NCBI GenBank assembly: GCA_023391015.1
Contig: JAEWBT010000024.1
Span: 1 to 60,333, forward strand
Reading direction: 5' to 3'
Source: Bacteroidota bacterium
Lineage (GTDB): Bacteria > Bacteroidota > Bacteroidia > Chitinophagales > Chitinophagaceae
DNA: 60,333 nucleotides
Below the pieces are notes generated by a model that did not search any database, was not told the origin of the DNA, and worked only from the letters and a program-made list of their open reading frames with translations. Position numbers and translations under genes: made by a program. Shown here piece by piece: positions 18,801 to 27,548 of the stretch; position 1 is the stretch's first letter, and every line of letters begins with the position of its first letter.

Positions 18801-21800
18801 CTACATCAACAACCCCACCGGAACGGGCGGCTCTTTGTACATCAACCTCGGCAACGTGAGCGAAGACGTGTTGAAAGATGGGCGGAAGTTTTTTGAAAAC
18901 GGCATTACCTATCCCAAAAACACCACCGCGCTGGATCAGACGCGCTGGGGCTATGTGCCGCGCTTTCAGCAGCAGATCACCCGCGCCTTCGACAACGACC
19001 CGGCGGCTCGTACGGCGCAGGATGTGGGTTATGATGGATTGGAAGATGCAGAGGAAAAAACCTTCTATGCGGATTTCCTGCAACGCCTCGCGGCCCGTGT
19101 TTCCAACCCGGCGATTGTTAACGCCCTGAATGATGATCCGTCATCCGACAATTACCGCTACTACCGCGATGCAGCTTATGATGACCCCAACATCAGCGCA
19201 CTGACCCGCTACAAGCGCTTCAACAACCCGCACGGCAACTCGCCGATCACCAACGCATCTTCGGCCTACTCGTTTGCGGCCACCACCGTTCCGGAAAGCG
19301 AAGACATCAACCGCGACAACACGCTCAACGAAGCGGAAGATTATTTCCAGTACCGCATTGATATGTTTCCATCCGGCGACCCGCGCATGGAAGTCGGCCA
19401 GAATTTTATCGTTAACAAGCAGGTTACGAACGTGAAGCTGCCGAACGGCAGCACCGAGCCGGAAACCTGGTATCAGTTCAAAGTGCCCATCCGGGAGTAT
19501 CAACACAAGGTGGGTGGCATCTCCGATTTCCGGTCCATCCGTTTTATGCGGCTCTACCTGAATGGCTTTGAAGACAGCGTGATTCTGCGCTTTGCCCGCC
19601 TGGAGCTGGGCCGCAACCAATGGCGCCGCTATAACTTTTCGCTCATGTCGCCGGGCGAAAACATTCCGGATGTGGATTTGCAAACGGTGGAATTCAATCT
19701 TACTTCCGTGAGCCTGGAAGAAAACAGCGCCCGCCAACCCATTCCGTATGTGATTCCGCCAGGCGTGGACCGGCAGCAGGCCGCCGTTTCTAATGGGCAA
19801 ACCGCCGCGCTCAACGAGCAGGCCCTTTCGCTTCAGGTGTGCAATCTGAAAGACGGTGATGCCCGCGCGGCTTTTAAAGAGGTGGGCGTAGATATGCGGC
19901 AATTTGAACGGCTGCGGATGTTTATCCACGGCGAAAGCCGCAGCGGACAGCAGCCCCTGCGCGATGGCGATGTACGGGCATTTATCCGCATTGGTTCCGA
20001 CTTCGTAAATAACTACTACGAGTATCAGATTCCGCTGAAAATTACTCCGGATGGCGCGCGCTCAGCCGATGACATCTGGCCGGGGGAAAACCGCCTCGAC
20101 CTGGCACTGGATGACCTGGTAAAGGTGAAAACCACACGGAACAATCAGGGCTTGCCGGCTTATATTCCGTATAGCCAAACCGATGCTTCCGGTCGCCGGA
20201 TTGTAGTGGTAGGCAATCCCAATATCGGCGATGCCAAAACGGTGATGCTGGGCATCCTGAACCCAAAGGCCGACGCCAACACGCCGGGCGACGACGGATT
20301 GCCCAAGTGCGCCGAAGTGTGGTTTAACGAACTGCGCGCGACCGGCTTAAACGAAAATCCGGGTTACGCCGCTACCGGAAAAGTAGCCATTCAGCTGGCC
20401 GATTTGGGCAGTGTACGCCTCGCGGGCTCCATGCACACCGAAGGCTACGGCAATATTGACCAGAAAATCAACCAGCGTCGCCGCGATAATTTTTATCAGT
20501 ATGACGGTAGTACCAACCTGAACCTGGGCAAGCTGATGCCGCAGAGCTGGGGCATACAATTGCCGGTTTTTGTGGGATATTCCGAAAGCGTCAGTACGCC
20601 GAAGTATGATCCGTATGATCTGGATGTAAAGCTGAAAGATAAAATAGAGGCGGCTCGCAGTGCGGATCAGCGCGATTCGATTCGCAAGGCTGCGCAGGAT
20701 TTTACTTCTATTACCTCTTTCAACATTTCCAACGCCCGCATTACCGGAAATCCAGCCAAAGCCGCCAAGAAAGCCAAGCCGTGGAGCGCCCGCAATTTCG
20801 ACGCGTCGTATTCTTATAACAAGCAATTCCGCCGCAATCCGCTCATCGAAAAAGACGAGCTGGTGAACCAAAAACTGGGTTTGGGCTATACCTATGCCGT
20901 TGCCTCCAAACCGATCGAGCCGTTTAAAAATCTGATTAAAAGCAAAAGCAAGTGGTGGCTGTTGATAAAAGATTTCAACTTCAACCCGCTTCCGGCGAGC
21001 TTTAGCTTCCGCACAGAACTGGCCCGGACTTTCGACGAAACGCTGGTGCGCACGGTGGGCGGCGATGGCTATAAAGTGGACCCTACCTACTACAAAAACT
21101 TTACGTGGCTGCGCACCTACAACACCCGTTGGGAACTGACCCGCTCCCTGGCCGTGGACTACAGCGCCAGCAACAGCAGCCGCATTGACGAGCCATATGG
21201 CCGCATCGATACCAAAGAAAAACGCGATACGCTATGGGAACGCATTGCAGATTTGGGCCGAAATACCTTTTTCACCCAAACGCTGAACGCTTCCTACAAC
21301 GTTCCACTTGCCAAGCTGCCCATTACCGATTGGATGACGCTGCGGCTTTCCTATGGCACCACGTATTCCTGGACCGCAGCTTCGCGACTGGCTTACAATT
21401 TGGGAAATACCATTGCCAACACGCAGACCAAAACGGTAAACGGCGAGCTGAATTTCACCAACCTCTATAATAAACAACGCTTTTTGCGGGCCGTGAACCT
21501 GCCCAAGCCACGCAATCCAAACGCACCTGGTGGCAAGGATTCCCGGAATCCGGAGCGCAAAGACGACCGTGGGAAAGCACCGGAAACCCCAAAACCCGAC
21601 GTTCCCCCAGCCGGCAGTGGTATTGCGCCTGAACCTATTACCCGTAAAAAAGGACAACCCGACACGGTGCTGATTATCGACAATGCGCCGGTGGTAATTT
21701 CCGGCATGGCTGATAAGCAGGTAGATTCGCTGCGGAAAGTGGCCCGTGCGCAAGAAAAAGCAAAGGCCAAAGCCGAGAAAAAACGCGCCCGCGCAGCCCG

Positions 21801-23277
21801 CCGTGCCGCCCGGAAAGCGCGCCGCGCTGCCAATCCGGAAATTCCGGACGCCCTTCGCGTAGCCGGTCGCTTGCTGACCGCCGTGAAACGCACCACCATT
21901 TCCTACACCGAAAACGGCGGCACGGTGCTTCCTGGCTTTCTGGACAGCACGCGTGTTTTGGGCGTAAACACCCGGACGATGCAACCCGGTTTTGACTTTG
22001 CCTTTGGCTATCAGCCGGGCTATGAGTGGCTGGACCAGAAAGCCCGTGCCGGACTCCTCAGCCGCGACTCGCTCTTTAACGGGCAGTTGCTGCAACAGTT
22101 TGGCCGCAATATCAACCTGACGACGCAGGTAGAGCCGTTCCCGGATTTCCGGATTGATTTGTCGCTGACCAGCACCTTCAGCAAGCAATACAGCGAGATT
22201 TTTAAGGATACCAATGTCCTTTATGGCCGCACGGGCGAGTTTACCCATAACAACCCCTACACCACTGGCTCTTTTACGGTTTCTTCTATTTTCCTGAACA
22301 CGCTGTTTGAGCCGGTAGGCCGCGACTTGTCGCCGTCCTATGAACGGTTCCTGGCCAACCGCGTAACCGTTTCCAACCGCCTGGGCGGCCTGAATCCTTA
22401 CGTGGGTGGCCTTACCGACCCGAACGACCCGGCGTATGCCAAAGGCTATACCCGTTACTCGCAGGATGTGCTGGTGCCGGCATTTATTGCGGCGTATTCC
22501 GGAAAAGACGCCGGTAGTGTGCCGCTCGTGGATGGCCGGGCAACGCGGGTCAATCAGAATCCATTTGGGAATTACCTGCCCTTGCCCAACTGGCGCCTTA
22601 CTTATAATGGCCTCACCAAAATTCCGGCTGTTAGTTCCTTCCTCAACACCGCCTCGCTGACGCACGGTTATACCAGTACGTTGTCGATGAACGCCTTTGT
22701 ATCGTCGCTGCTGTATCAGGATATTTACAACCTCGGTTTTCCGTCGTTTATCGACTCTAACAGCAACAACTTTATTCCGTTCTTCCAGGTTCCGAATATC
22801 ACCATTTCCGAACAACTGGGACCACTGCTGGGCATTGACGTTGCCTTTAAAAACAACCTGACGGCGCGGTTGGAATTCCGGAAAAGCCGCACGGTAAGCC
22901 TGAGTCTGGTGGATTACCAAGTGGCCGAGCGGTCGGGTACAGAATATGTTTTCGGCCTCGGCTACCGCGCGCGGGGTCTGAAGCTACCGTTCCCCATTTT
23001 TGGTATTCGCCGCCTGAAGAATGACCTGAATATCAAAGTGGATGTGGGCTATCGCGACGATATTGCAACCAACACCTACATGTCGCAAAATGTGCGGCAG
23101 TTTACCGGCGGCCAGAAGGTGATCAGCATCTCGCCCAGCATTGATTACATCATCTCCGACCAATTGACGCTGCGCTTCTTCTACGATCGCCGCCAAAGCA
23201 TTCCGTATGTTTCCTCCTCCTACCCCATTACCACGACGCGGGCCGGGGTTACGCTTCGGTTTATTTTCGTGAAATAA
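15814..23277 (+). CDS. sprA: Gliding and type IX secretion outer membrane translocon SprA (Sov)
   Basis: SprA is the very large outer-membrane barrel that forms the T9SS protein-conducting channel. The product is 2487 residues, right for the family, with an N-terminal signal-like segment (LRFLLVIITLGFLAHAGA). Characteristic features are the early PEDYDYTPNDTPETLRFP stretch, long beta-barrel repeats, the YIDDFEGTRSAYDLR block near residue 830, and a C-terminal strand ending in TLRFIFVK. The start is TTG at 15814. No in-frame ATG gives the signal peptide. A very basic Ala/Lys/Arg segment (EKAKAKAEKKRARAARR) near residues 1985-2010 stands out and may be an insert. It follows ruvA closely and ends just before a palindromic hairpin. 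Confidence 0.96.
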   Translation: MKGKHSFGLRFLLVIITLGFLAHAGARVPGGPRVPVPEDYDYTPNDTPETLRFPIRDNTGEPLQDGSAGTFDLQDPPNIRREVDYDPETKRYYLSEKVGDQYIRNPTYLTYEEYVREQARLDEQSYWKRRLDALSLFNTKPQLPQMYREGLFDRIFGGTGIQVRPQGNVDVTIGGNWQNIQNPTLVQRAQKYGVFDFDLQMNISLLATIGDKLKLNISNNTKAQFDYQNLQKIDYSGKEDEILKKLEAGNISFPLRSTLVQGVQSLFGLKTQLQFGKLWVTAAVSQQKSKRASMTVQGGAQTQQFAIKADDYEENKNFLLAQYFRDNYNNALREFPVIRSQTTINKIEVWVTNRTGAVTDVRDLLAFMDLGEAAPYRLDLQDPAAAAAVRNLPANTSNRLYSELQSQPGARAQGTATNTVSGVLGLQEGEDFQRVTARKLQPSEYSFNPQLGYISLTSTPNPDDIVAVAYRYTYNGKTYQVGEFSEDLPPDSTNQKLLFLKLLKGTAPRVHLPIWDLMMKNVYALGGFGLQKEDFRFNVLYQNPGGGELRYLPEGPSEGKLLLQLLNLDRLNYQNDPQPDGIFDYVEGITINPQQGKVIFPVLEPFGRDLAPAFTGAPQLERKYLYNILYDSTKTIARQFQQNNRYIMRGSYKSASSSEIFLNAFNIPQGSVSVTAGGQRLVENQDYQIDYGIGRIKILNTGILNSGIPVSINYEDNATFGFQQQNFMGARLDYYVNPKLTLGGTAMRLTERPFTQKVNFGEDPIQNTVLGLDATYASESQSITRLLDKLPVYSTTAASFINATAEVAALLPGHPQQIDALDGGKGAVYIDDFEGTRSAYDLRSPATAWSLASVPVDARDANDVELFPEAKLFDSLSSGYKRARLAWYTLEPSLVDGTNGIPDFVKKDPNQHYVRLIQRQEVFPQASNVTLQNALPTLDLGFYPKDRGPYNYTLDVDPTGALNAPRTRWGGIQRAIEYSDFEASNVEFMEFWVMDPYINNPTGTGGSLYINLGNVSEDVLKDGRKFFENGITYPKNTTALDQTRWGYVPRFQQQITRAFDNDPAARTAQDVGYDGLEDAEEKTFYADFLQRLAARVSNPAIVNALNDDPSSDNYRYYRDAAYDDPNISALTRYKRFNNPHGNSPITNASSAYSFAATTVPESEDINRDNTLNEAEDYFQYRIDMFPSGDPRMEVGQNFIVNKQVTNVKLPNGSTEPETWYQFKVPIREYQHKVGGISDFRSIRFMRLYLNGFEDSVILRFARLELGRNQWRRYNFSLMSPGENIPDVDLQTVEFNLTSVSLEENSARQPIPYVIPPGVDRQQAAVSNGQTAALNEQALSLQVCNLKDGDARAAFKEVGVDMRQFERLRMFIHGESRSGQQPLRDGDVRAFIRIGSDFVNNYYEYQIPLKITPDGARSADDIWPGENRLDLALDDLVKVKTTRNNQGLPAYIPYSQTDASGRRIVVVGNPNIGDAKTVMLGILNPKADANTPGDDGLPKCAEVWFNELRATGLNENPGYAATGKVAIQLADLGSVRLAGSMHTEGYGNIDQKINQRRRDNFYQYDGSTNLNLGKLMPQSWGIQLPVFVGYSESVSTPKYDPYDLDVKLKDKIEAARSADQRDSIRKAAQDFTSITSFNISNARITGNPAKAAKKAKPWSARNFDASYSYNKQFRRNPLIEKDELVNQKLGLGYTYAVASKPIEPFKNLIKSKSKWWLLIKDFNFNPLPASFSFRTELARTFDETLVRTVGGDGYKVDPTYYKNFTWLRTYNTRWELTRSLAVDYSASNSSRIDEPYGRIDTKEKRDTLWERIADLGRNTFFTQTLNASYNVPLAKLPITDWMTLRLSYGTTYSWTAASRLAYNLGNTIANTQTKTVNGELNFTNLYNKQRFLRAVNLPKPRNPNAPGGKDSRNPERKDDRGKAPETPKPDVPPAGSGIAPEPITRKKGQPDTVLIIDNAPVVISGMADKQVDSLRKVARAQEKAKAKAEKKRARAARRAARKARRAANPEIPDALRVAGRLLTAVKRTTISYTENGGTVLPGFLDSTRVLGVNTRTMQPGFDFAFGYQPGYEWLDQKARAGLLSRDSLFNGQLLQQFGRNINLTTQVEPFPDFRIDLSLTSTFSKQYSEIFKDTNVLYGRTGEFTHNNPYTTGSFTVSSIFLNTLFEPVGRDLSPSYERFLANRVTVSNRLGGLNPYVGGLTDPNDPAYAKGYTRYSQDVLVPAFIAAYSGKDAGSVPLVDGRATRVNQNPFGNYLPLPNWRLTYNGLTKIPAVSSFLNTASLTHGYTSTLSMNAFVSSLLYQDIYNLGFPSFIDSNSNNFIPFFQVPNITISEQLGPLLGIDVAFKNNLTARLEFRKSRTVSLSLVDYQVAERSGTEYVFGLGYRARGLKLPFPIFGIRRLKNDLNIKVDVGYRDDIATNTYMSQNVRQFTGGQKVISISPSIDYIISDQLTLRFFYDRRQSIPYVSSSYPITTTRAGVTLRFIFVK

Positions 23278-23300
23278 ATTAGAGAGAAAGCACAGCATCT

Positions 23301-23329
23301 GTAGAGACGCTCCATTGGGGCGTCTCTAT
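23301..23329 (+). repeat. GAGACG...CGTCTC palindrome, family 2, copy after sprA
   Basis: Nine-base arms tagagacgc and gcgtctcta, with a nine-base spacer and T residues a few bases later, probably also end the sprA transcript. The open frame of the next gene runs through it, which argues for a later start of that gene. Confidence 0.65.
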
Positions 23330-23362
23330 CTGTTTTTCGGAAAAATAAAATTAAAAACACTT

Positions 23363-24307
23363 TTGAAGCCTTCCAATCCAGTAAAAAATGCCCTTATCGG
23401 TCTGGCCGTTGGCGATGCCCTTGGTGTTCCGGTGGAGTTTGAAAGCCGTGCCGGACTGGCGCGCCGCCCCGTAACCGATATGACCGGTTACGGCACACAC
23501 AACCAACCGCCCGGTACTTGGTCAGATGACGCCGCGCTGACGTTTTGCCTCGCCGAGGCCCTCACCGAAGGCTTTGATTTGGAGAAAATTTCCGGAAATT
23601 TCCGGAAATGGTACACCCAGAATTTCTGGACGCCTCATGGCGAGGTGTTTGACATTGGCATCACCACCCGCGAAGCCATTTACCGGCTGGAAACGGGTAT
23701 CGCGCCGGAAAAAGCCGGCGGGGCCGATGAGCGGGAAAACGGCAATGGCTCGCTGATGCGCATTCTGCCGTTGCTTTTCTACATCAAAGACAAGCCAGTA
23801 GAGGAGCGGTTTCGGCTCACGCAGTTGGTTTCGGCGGTGACCCACCGTCACATCCGCTCCGTAATCGCGTGTTTTTACTATTTGGAATTTGCGCGCTTGC
23901 TTTTAACGGGCGAAACGCCTTATTCGGCTTACCAAAAACTTCAGGAGGCCCTTCCCCAAACCCTTGTCCAATCAGGCGTTCCGGAAACCGAAATCCATCT
24001 TTTCAACCGCTTGCTCGTGGACGACATCAGTGCCCTACCCGAACGCGACATCCACAGCAGCGGCTACGTTTTGCACACGTTGGAAGCCAGTATTTGGTGT
24101 TTGCTATCCACTAAAAGCTTCCGGGAAGCCGTTCTCAAAGCCGTGAACTTAGGCGAAGACACCGACACCACCGGCGCGGTGGCCGGCGGCCTTGCAGGAT
24201 TGGTGTATGGGATGGAAAACATTCCTGAGAAATGGGTTTCGCAGCTGGCGCGGAGAGCGGATATCGAAGATTTGGCGGGGCGATTGGCTGCACACCGGGA
24301 GATTTGA
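23363..24307 (+). CDS. ADP-ribosylglycohydrolase family protein
   Basis: This 314-residue protein is predicted to remove ADP-ribose from modified proteins or small molecules. The fold starts with NALIGLAVGDALGVPVEF, and the magnesium-binding motifs are WSDDAAL near residue 45 and GEDTDTTGA near residue 270, both intact. The frame is open from a TTG at 23315, but that would cover the hairpin at 23301-23329. TTG at 23363 starts just before the conserved core and is preferred. Two adjacent TTTCCGGAAA palindromes inside the gene (23588-23610) encode KISGNFRK. No toxin or ADP-ribosyltransferase partner is nearby, so the substrate is unknown. Confidence 0.88.
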   Translation: MKPSNPVKNALIGLAVGDALGVPVEFESRAGLARRPVTDMTGYGTHNQPPGTWSDDAALTFCLAEALTEGFDLEKISGNFRKWYTQNFWTPHGEVFDIGITTREAIYRLETGIAPEKAGGADERENGNGSLMRILPLLFYIKDKPVEERFRLTQLVSAVTHRHIRSVIACFYYLEFARLLLTGETPYSAYQKLQEALPQTLVQSGVPETEIHLFNRLLVDDISALPERDIHSSGYVLHTLEASIWCLLSTKSFREAVLKAVNLGEDTDTTGAVAGGLAGLVYGMENIPEKWVSQLARRADIEDLAGRLAAHREI

Positions 24308-24385
24308 ACCAAATGCCGCTACTGACTGCGTTTCATTCATACAGAGTCAGTAAAGTAGAGAAGACGAAATGCGTATTGGCAAGAT

Positions 24386-24469
24386 TTGGGCGTGCCCCTT
24401 CCCCCTCCTTACGTCGGGGTGCGGGTCGGGCTTTCGGCTCTACTTCGTGCCGCCTCTATCCCTCACGCG
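24386..24469 (-). repeat. REP-like dispersed element, family 1, copy 2
   Basis: Read on the minus strand it begins gcgtgagggatagagg and ends with gccgaaagcccgaccc ... ggcacgccca, matching the copy at 1930-2022. It directly abuts a perfect family 3 palindrome. Confidence 0.7.
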
Positions 24470-24514
24470 GGAATCCCACCTGTCAGGTTTTTGAAACCTG
24501 ACAGGTGGGATTCC
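24470..24514. terminator. Perfect 21-bp-arm palindrome, family 3, probable bidirectional terminator
   Basis: The 21-base arms meet around a ttg loop. The centre is cctgtcaggtttttgaaacc. It lies between the converging ADP-ribosylglycohydrolase and RhlE genes. Related copies lie at 35776, 48501 and 53721. Confidence 0.75.
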
Positions 24515-24526
24515 TCCCGGAAAACC

Positions 24527-25795
24527 TTAGCCTCGCTTCGCGCCTTCCGGCCGCTTTCTAGGGCCGCGCGAAGAACCTTCTTTGGGAGCTGCTCCCGCCG
24601 GGCGGGCCCGCTGCTGGCGTGGCTGCTGCTTGGGCTTTTCCCGAATCGTCAGGTCTTTCATCGGGTAGGGGTGATTTTCTACTACCGGAATTTTCAGCCC
24701 AATTACTTTCTGAATGTCTTTGATATAGGCCGATTCTTCGAAATCGCTGAACGAATAGGCAAAGCCCTGTGCCCCGGCGCGTCCGCCCCGCCCAATCCGG
24801 TGCACATACGATTCCGGAATATTCGGGATTTCATAGTTAATGACGTGCTGCAACAGGTCGATATCAATGCCGCGCGCCGCAATATCAGTAGCCACCAGCA
24901 CCTGAATTTTATGGGCCTTAAATCCTTCCAGCGCTGCCTGCCGTTGGTTTTGCGACTTGTTGCCGTGGATGGCCGCCGCCGTAAATCCGTTTTTGTGCAA
25001 AGCTTTCACCAGTTTATCCGCCCCATGTTTGGTGCGGGTGAATACCAACACGCGGTCGCCTACTTTTTCGCGCAGCAAGGAAAACAGCAGGGCCGGCTTG
25101 TTGTCGCGGTCCACATAGTAAAGCGACTGCTCAATGGTTTCTGCAGTAGTGGAGGCTGGTGTAACTTCAATGTAAACCGGGTTTTTCAGAATCGTATCGG
25201 CCAGTTGCTGAATCGGGGCAGGCATCGTGGCGGAGAAAAACAAGGTCTGCCGCTTGGCGGGCAGTTTTTGAATCACCTTTTTTACGTCGTGGATAAAGCC
25301 CATGTCCAGCATCCGGTCGGCCTCATCCAACACAAAAATGCGCAGGTCTGAAAGCGAAATAAAACCCTGACCCATCAAATCCAGCAAACGACCGGGTGTG
25401 GCCACCAAAACATCCACCCCGCGTTTCAGCGCCGCTACCTGCGACGCCTGATTCACACCGCCGAAAATCACGGCGTGGCGCAGGTGCAGAAAAGCGCCGT
25501 AATCCCGGAAACCTTCTTCAATCTGAATGGCCAGCTCGCGGGTGGGCGTGAGGATCAGGCAGCGGATGGGCGGTTTTTGACGCGAAGGCCCTTCGGCGTC
25601 TAAAAGTTGCAGGATGGGCAGCGCAAAGGCCGCCGTTTTGCCGGTGCCGGTTTGAGCACAGCCCAGCACGTCGCGGCCTGCCAGGGCTTCGGGAATGGCC
25701 TTTTCCTGAATAGGAGTTGGGTGGGAATAGCCGGCCTTGTCCAGCGCCAGCAGCAAGGGCTGAATCAGCCCGAGATCGGAAAAAGTAGTCTTCAA
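24527..25795 (-). CDS. rhlE: DEAD-box RNA helicase, RhlE type
   Basis: This 422-residue ATP-dependent RNA helicase probably acts in ribosome assembly or RNA decay. Motifs appear in order: Q motif (FSDLGL ... PTPIQEKAIP), Walker A AQTGTGKT, PTRELA, TPGRLLDL, DEAD in VLDEADRMLD, SAT in FFSATMP, then ARGIDI and HRIGRGGRAG in the second RecA domain. A short basic Pro/Arg tail (residues 385-422) follows, as in RhlE proteins. The start is TTG at 25795, immediately before the Q-motif region, with no better ATG upstream. It is monocistronic, with its 3' end next to the palindrome at 24470. Confidence 0.93.
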   Translation of the reverse strand: MKTTFSDLGLIQPLLLALDKAGYSHPTPIQEKAIPEALAGRDVLGCAQTGTGKTAAFALPILQLLDAEGPSRQKPPIRCLILTPTRELAIQIEEGFRDYGAFLHLRHAVIFGGVNQASQVAALKRGVDVLVATPGRLLDLMGQGFISLSDLRIFVLDEADRMLDMGFIHDVKKVIQKLPAKRQTLFFSATMPAPIQQLADTILKNPVYIEVTPASTTAETIEQSLYYVDRDNKPALLFSLLREKVGDRVLVFTRTKHGADKLVKALHKNGFTAAAIHGNKSQNQRQAALEGFKAHKIQVLVATDIAARGIDIDLLQHVINYEIPNIPESYVHRIGRGGRAGAQGFAYSFSDFEESAYIKDIQKVIGLKIPVVENHPYPMKDLTIREKPKQQPRQQRARPAGAAPKEGSSRGPRKRPEGAKRG

Positions 25796-25901
25796 AAGGG
25801 TAATTTAGGGCGGCAAGATAAAGTCAAATCAAAAGAAGGCCGGAAATGAAAGCACGCCCGTGAAAGATTCTGGCCTTCTGGCCTAACAAAAGCAATGGAT
25901 T

Positions 25902-27521
25902 TTAGTTCAATCGCACCCGCCGCAAATCAATGGTATTCATCGGATCGCTGGTGAATCCCTGCACGTTGTTCTGCAAAAAATGGTTTAGCCGGTCATAGAA
26001 AAGTGGAATCACCGGCGCTTCGGTTATCACTAAAGAATCCATTTTTTGATATAAATCATAGCGTTGCGAATCGGGCAGGGTAACGGCGGTTTCATACCAG
26101 CGGTCGAACTGCGGGTTGTTGAAACGGGTGTAGTTAGGCGGTGCGGGCAACTTGCTGTAAAAAAACGCCAGGTACGTCTCCGCATCCGGATAATCGGCAA
26201 TCCACTGCGCGCGAAACATCGGGCTCTTGGAAAGGCTCATCTGTTGGCGCAGGATATTGGGCTGCATCACCTCCGGCTTGGCTTGGATGCCCACTTCCGC
26301 CAGTTGGTTGCACACAAACTGCACAATGTCTAAGTAGTTATCCGGCGTTTGCACCGTTACCGGCGGCAAGCCTTTCCCTCCCGGAAAACCGGCTTGTTTT
26401 AAGAGCTGCGCTGCCTTTTGAGGATTGTAGGAAAACGCCCATTCCGGCCCCGACGAAGCGCCCGGCAGCCCCGGCGGAATAAAGCCGCCATTGGCCGCTA
26501 CCACCAGCCCATTCCGGAAGTACCGGCGAATCTGCTCGCGGTCAATGGCGTAGCCGATGGCCTGCCGCATCAGCCGGTGGCGCAGCGCCGAACCTTGCAG
26601 CAATTCATTTGTGGTATCCACCAAAATCCCCAGATATTCGGTGTTCAGATAACCGCCCTGTCGCAGTTGAAACCGATTCCGGAATTCGGGTTTTACTACA
26701 CCGTCTTTGCGCAGCACGAGGTCTTTAAAAGAGCCGTCGATATTGTTTACAAAATGCAGCTTTCCCCCCAAAAACAACAAAAACTCGGTGGCCTTGCTGT
26801 CGTAAAAAGAATACTGTACCGCGTCCAGATACGGCAAGCGATTTCCGGAATTATCCGTCTCCCAATAGTTCGGGTTGCGGTGTAGAATCAGGGTGCTGCC
26901 TTCTTCCCACGCCGCAAACTGAAACGGCCCCGTGCCGCACGGATGCCGCCGGAAATCTTTCCCCCATTTCTCGCTTACTTCTTTGGGAACAATCCCGCAA
27001 TAGGCCATCGAAAGCAAGGCCGGAAGCGGCGCAAACGGTTTTTGCAGATGAATGATAAGCGTGCTGTCGTCCGGGGCTTCAAAAGGCCGCGCCGTATCCA
27101 CGCGGTCGTTGAAAATCCACGCGCCCGACGATGCCGTGGCCGGGTCCAGAATCCGGTTAAAAGAATAGACCACGTCGGTGGCGGTCATCTTCCGGCCTTT
27201 CCCACCCGGAAAAACGCTGTTGTCCTGAAAAAAAACGTCGTTTCTCAGGGTGAAAGTCCAGCGCCTGCCATCAGCAGAAGCCTGCCAATGCGTAGCCAGC
27301 GAGGGTTGGAGATTTCCGGAACTGTCCACCTCTACCAGCGTGTTGTAAATCGCGTGCGCCGTCCAGATGGTGTAAAGGTCTTTGGCATACGCGGGGTCCA
27401 GGCTTTCGAGCGAGCCAGAGGAGAGATTGATCCGGAAAACAGCTTTATTTCCGGAATCCGCCCGCCGCCCGCCGCAGGCCAGCAGCCCCATCAAAGCCAA
27501 AAGAAAAATCGCGTTGCGCAC
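25902..27521 (-). CDS. Peptide ABC transporter substrate-binding lipoprotein (OppA/DppA type)
   Basis: This 539-residue protein of the SBP_bac_5 family binds oligopeptides or similar solutes in the periplasm. A lipoprotein signal ends in the lipobox LLAC (cysteine near residue 16, MGLLACGG). The family fold follows: SLDPAYAKDLYTIW, then SLATHWQASADGRRWTFTLR, then GTGPF, with a closing TRFNNPQFDRWYE region. No permease or ATPase genes lie nearby, so it is an orphan binding protein that must share a distant transporter or act otherwise. It is followed after 27 bp by nothing on its own strand, and preceded by the lipid kinase gene 27 bp upstream, so the two could be cotranscribed. Confidence 0.9.
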   Translation of the reverse strand: MRNAIFLLALMGLLACGGRRADSGNKAVFRINLSSGSLESLDPAYAKDLYTIWTAHAIYNTLVEVDSSGNLQPSLATHWQASADGRRWTFTLRNDVFFQDNSVFPGGKGRKMTATDVVYSFNRILDPATASSGAWIFNDRVDTARPFEAPDDSTLIIHLQKPFAPLPALLSMAYCGIVPKEVSEKWGKDFRRHPCGTGPFQFAAWEEGSTLILHRNPNYWETDNSGNRLPYLDAVQYSFYDSKATEFLLFLGGKLHFVNNIDGSFKDLVLRKDGVVKPEFRNRFQLRQGGYLNTEYLGILVDTTNELLQGSALRHRLMRQAIGYAIDREQIRRYFRNGLVVAANGGFIPPGLPGASSGPEWAFSYNPQKAAQLLKQAGFPGGKGLPPVTVQTPDNYLDIVQFVCNQLAEVGIQAKPEVMQPNILRQQMSLSKSPMFRAQWIADYPDAETYLAFFYSKLPAPPNYTRFNNPQFDRWYETAVTLPDSQRYDLYQKMDSLVITEAPVIPLFYDRLNHFLQNNVQGFTSDPMNTIDLRRVRLN

Positions 27522-27548
27522 AAAAACGAAGTTGGGGCGGAAAAAGCG

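Noticed and set aside
16174..19083. A 969-codon open frame on the minus strand inside sprA
   Set aside because: It is fully antisense to the conserved SprA protein and the translation has no recognisable domain. Long antisense frames are expected in this GC-rich, third-position-biased DNA.
21232..22920. A 562-codon minus-strand open frame in the sprA 3' half
   Set aside because: It is antisense to conserved SprA sequence and has no recognisable domain, signal or promoter.
24386..25351. Plus-strand frame over the RhlE gene
   Set aside because: It is antisense to an unmistakable DEAD-box helicase and begins inside a repeat.
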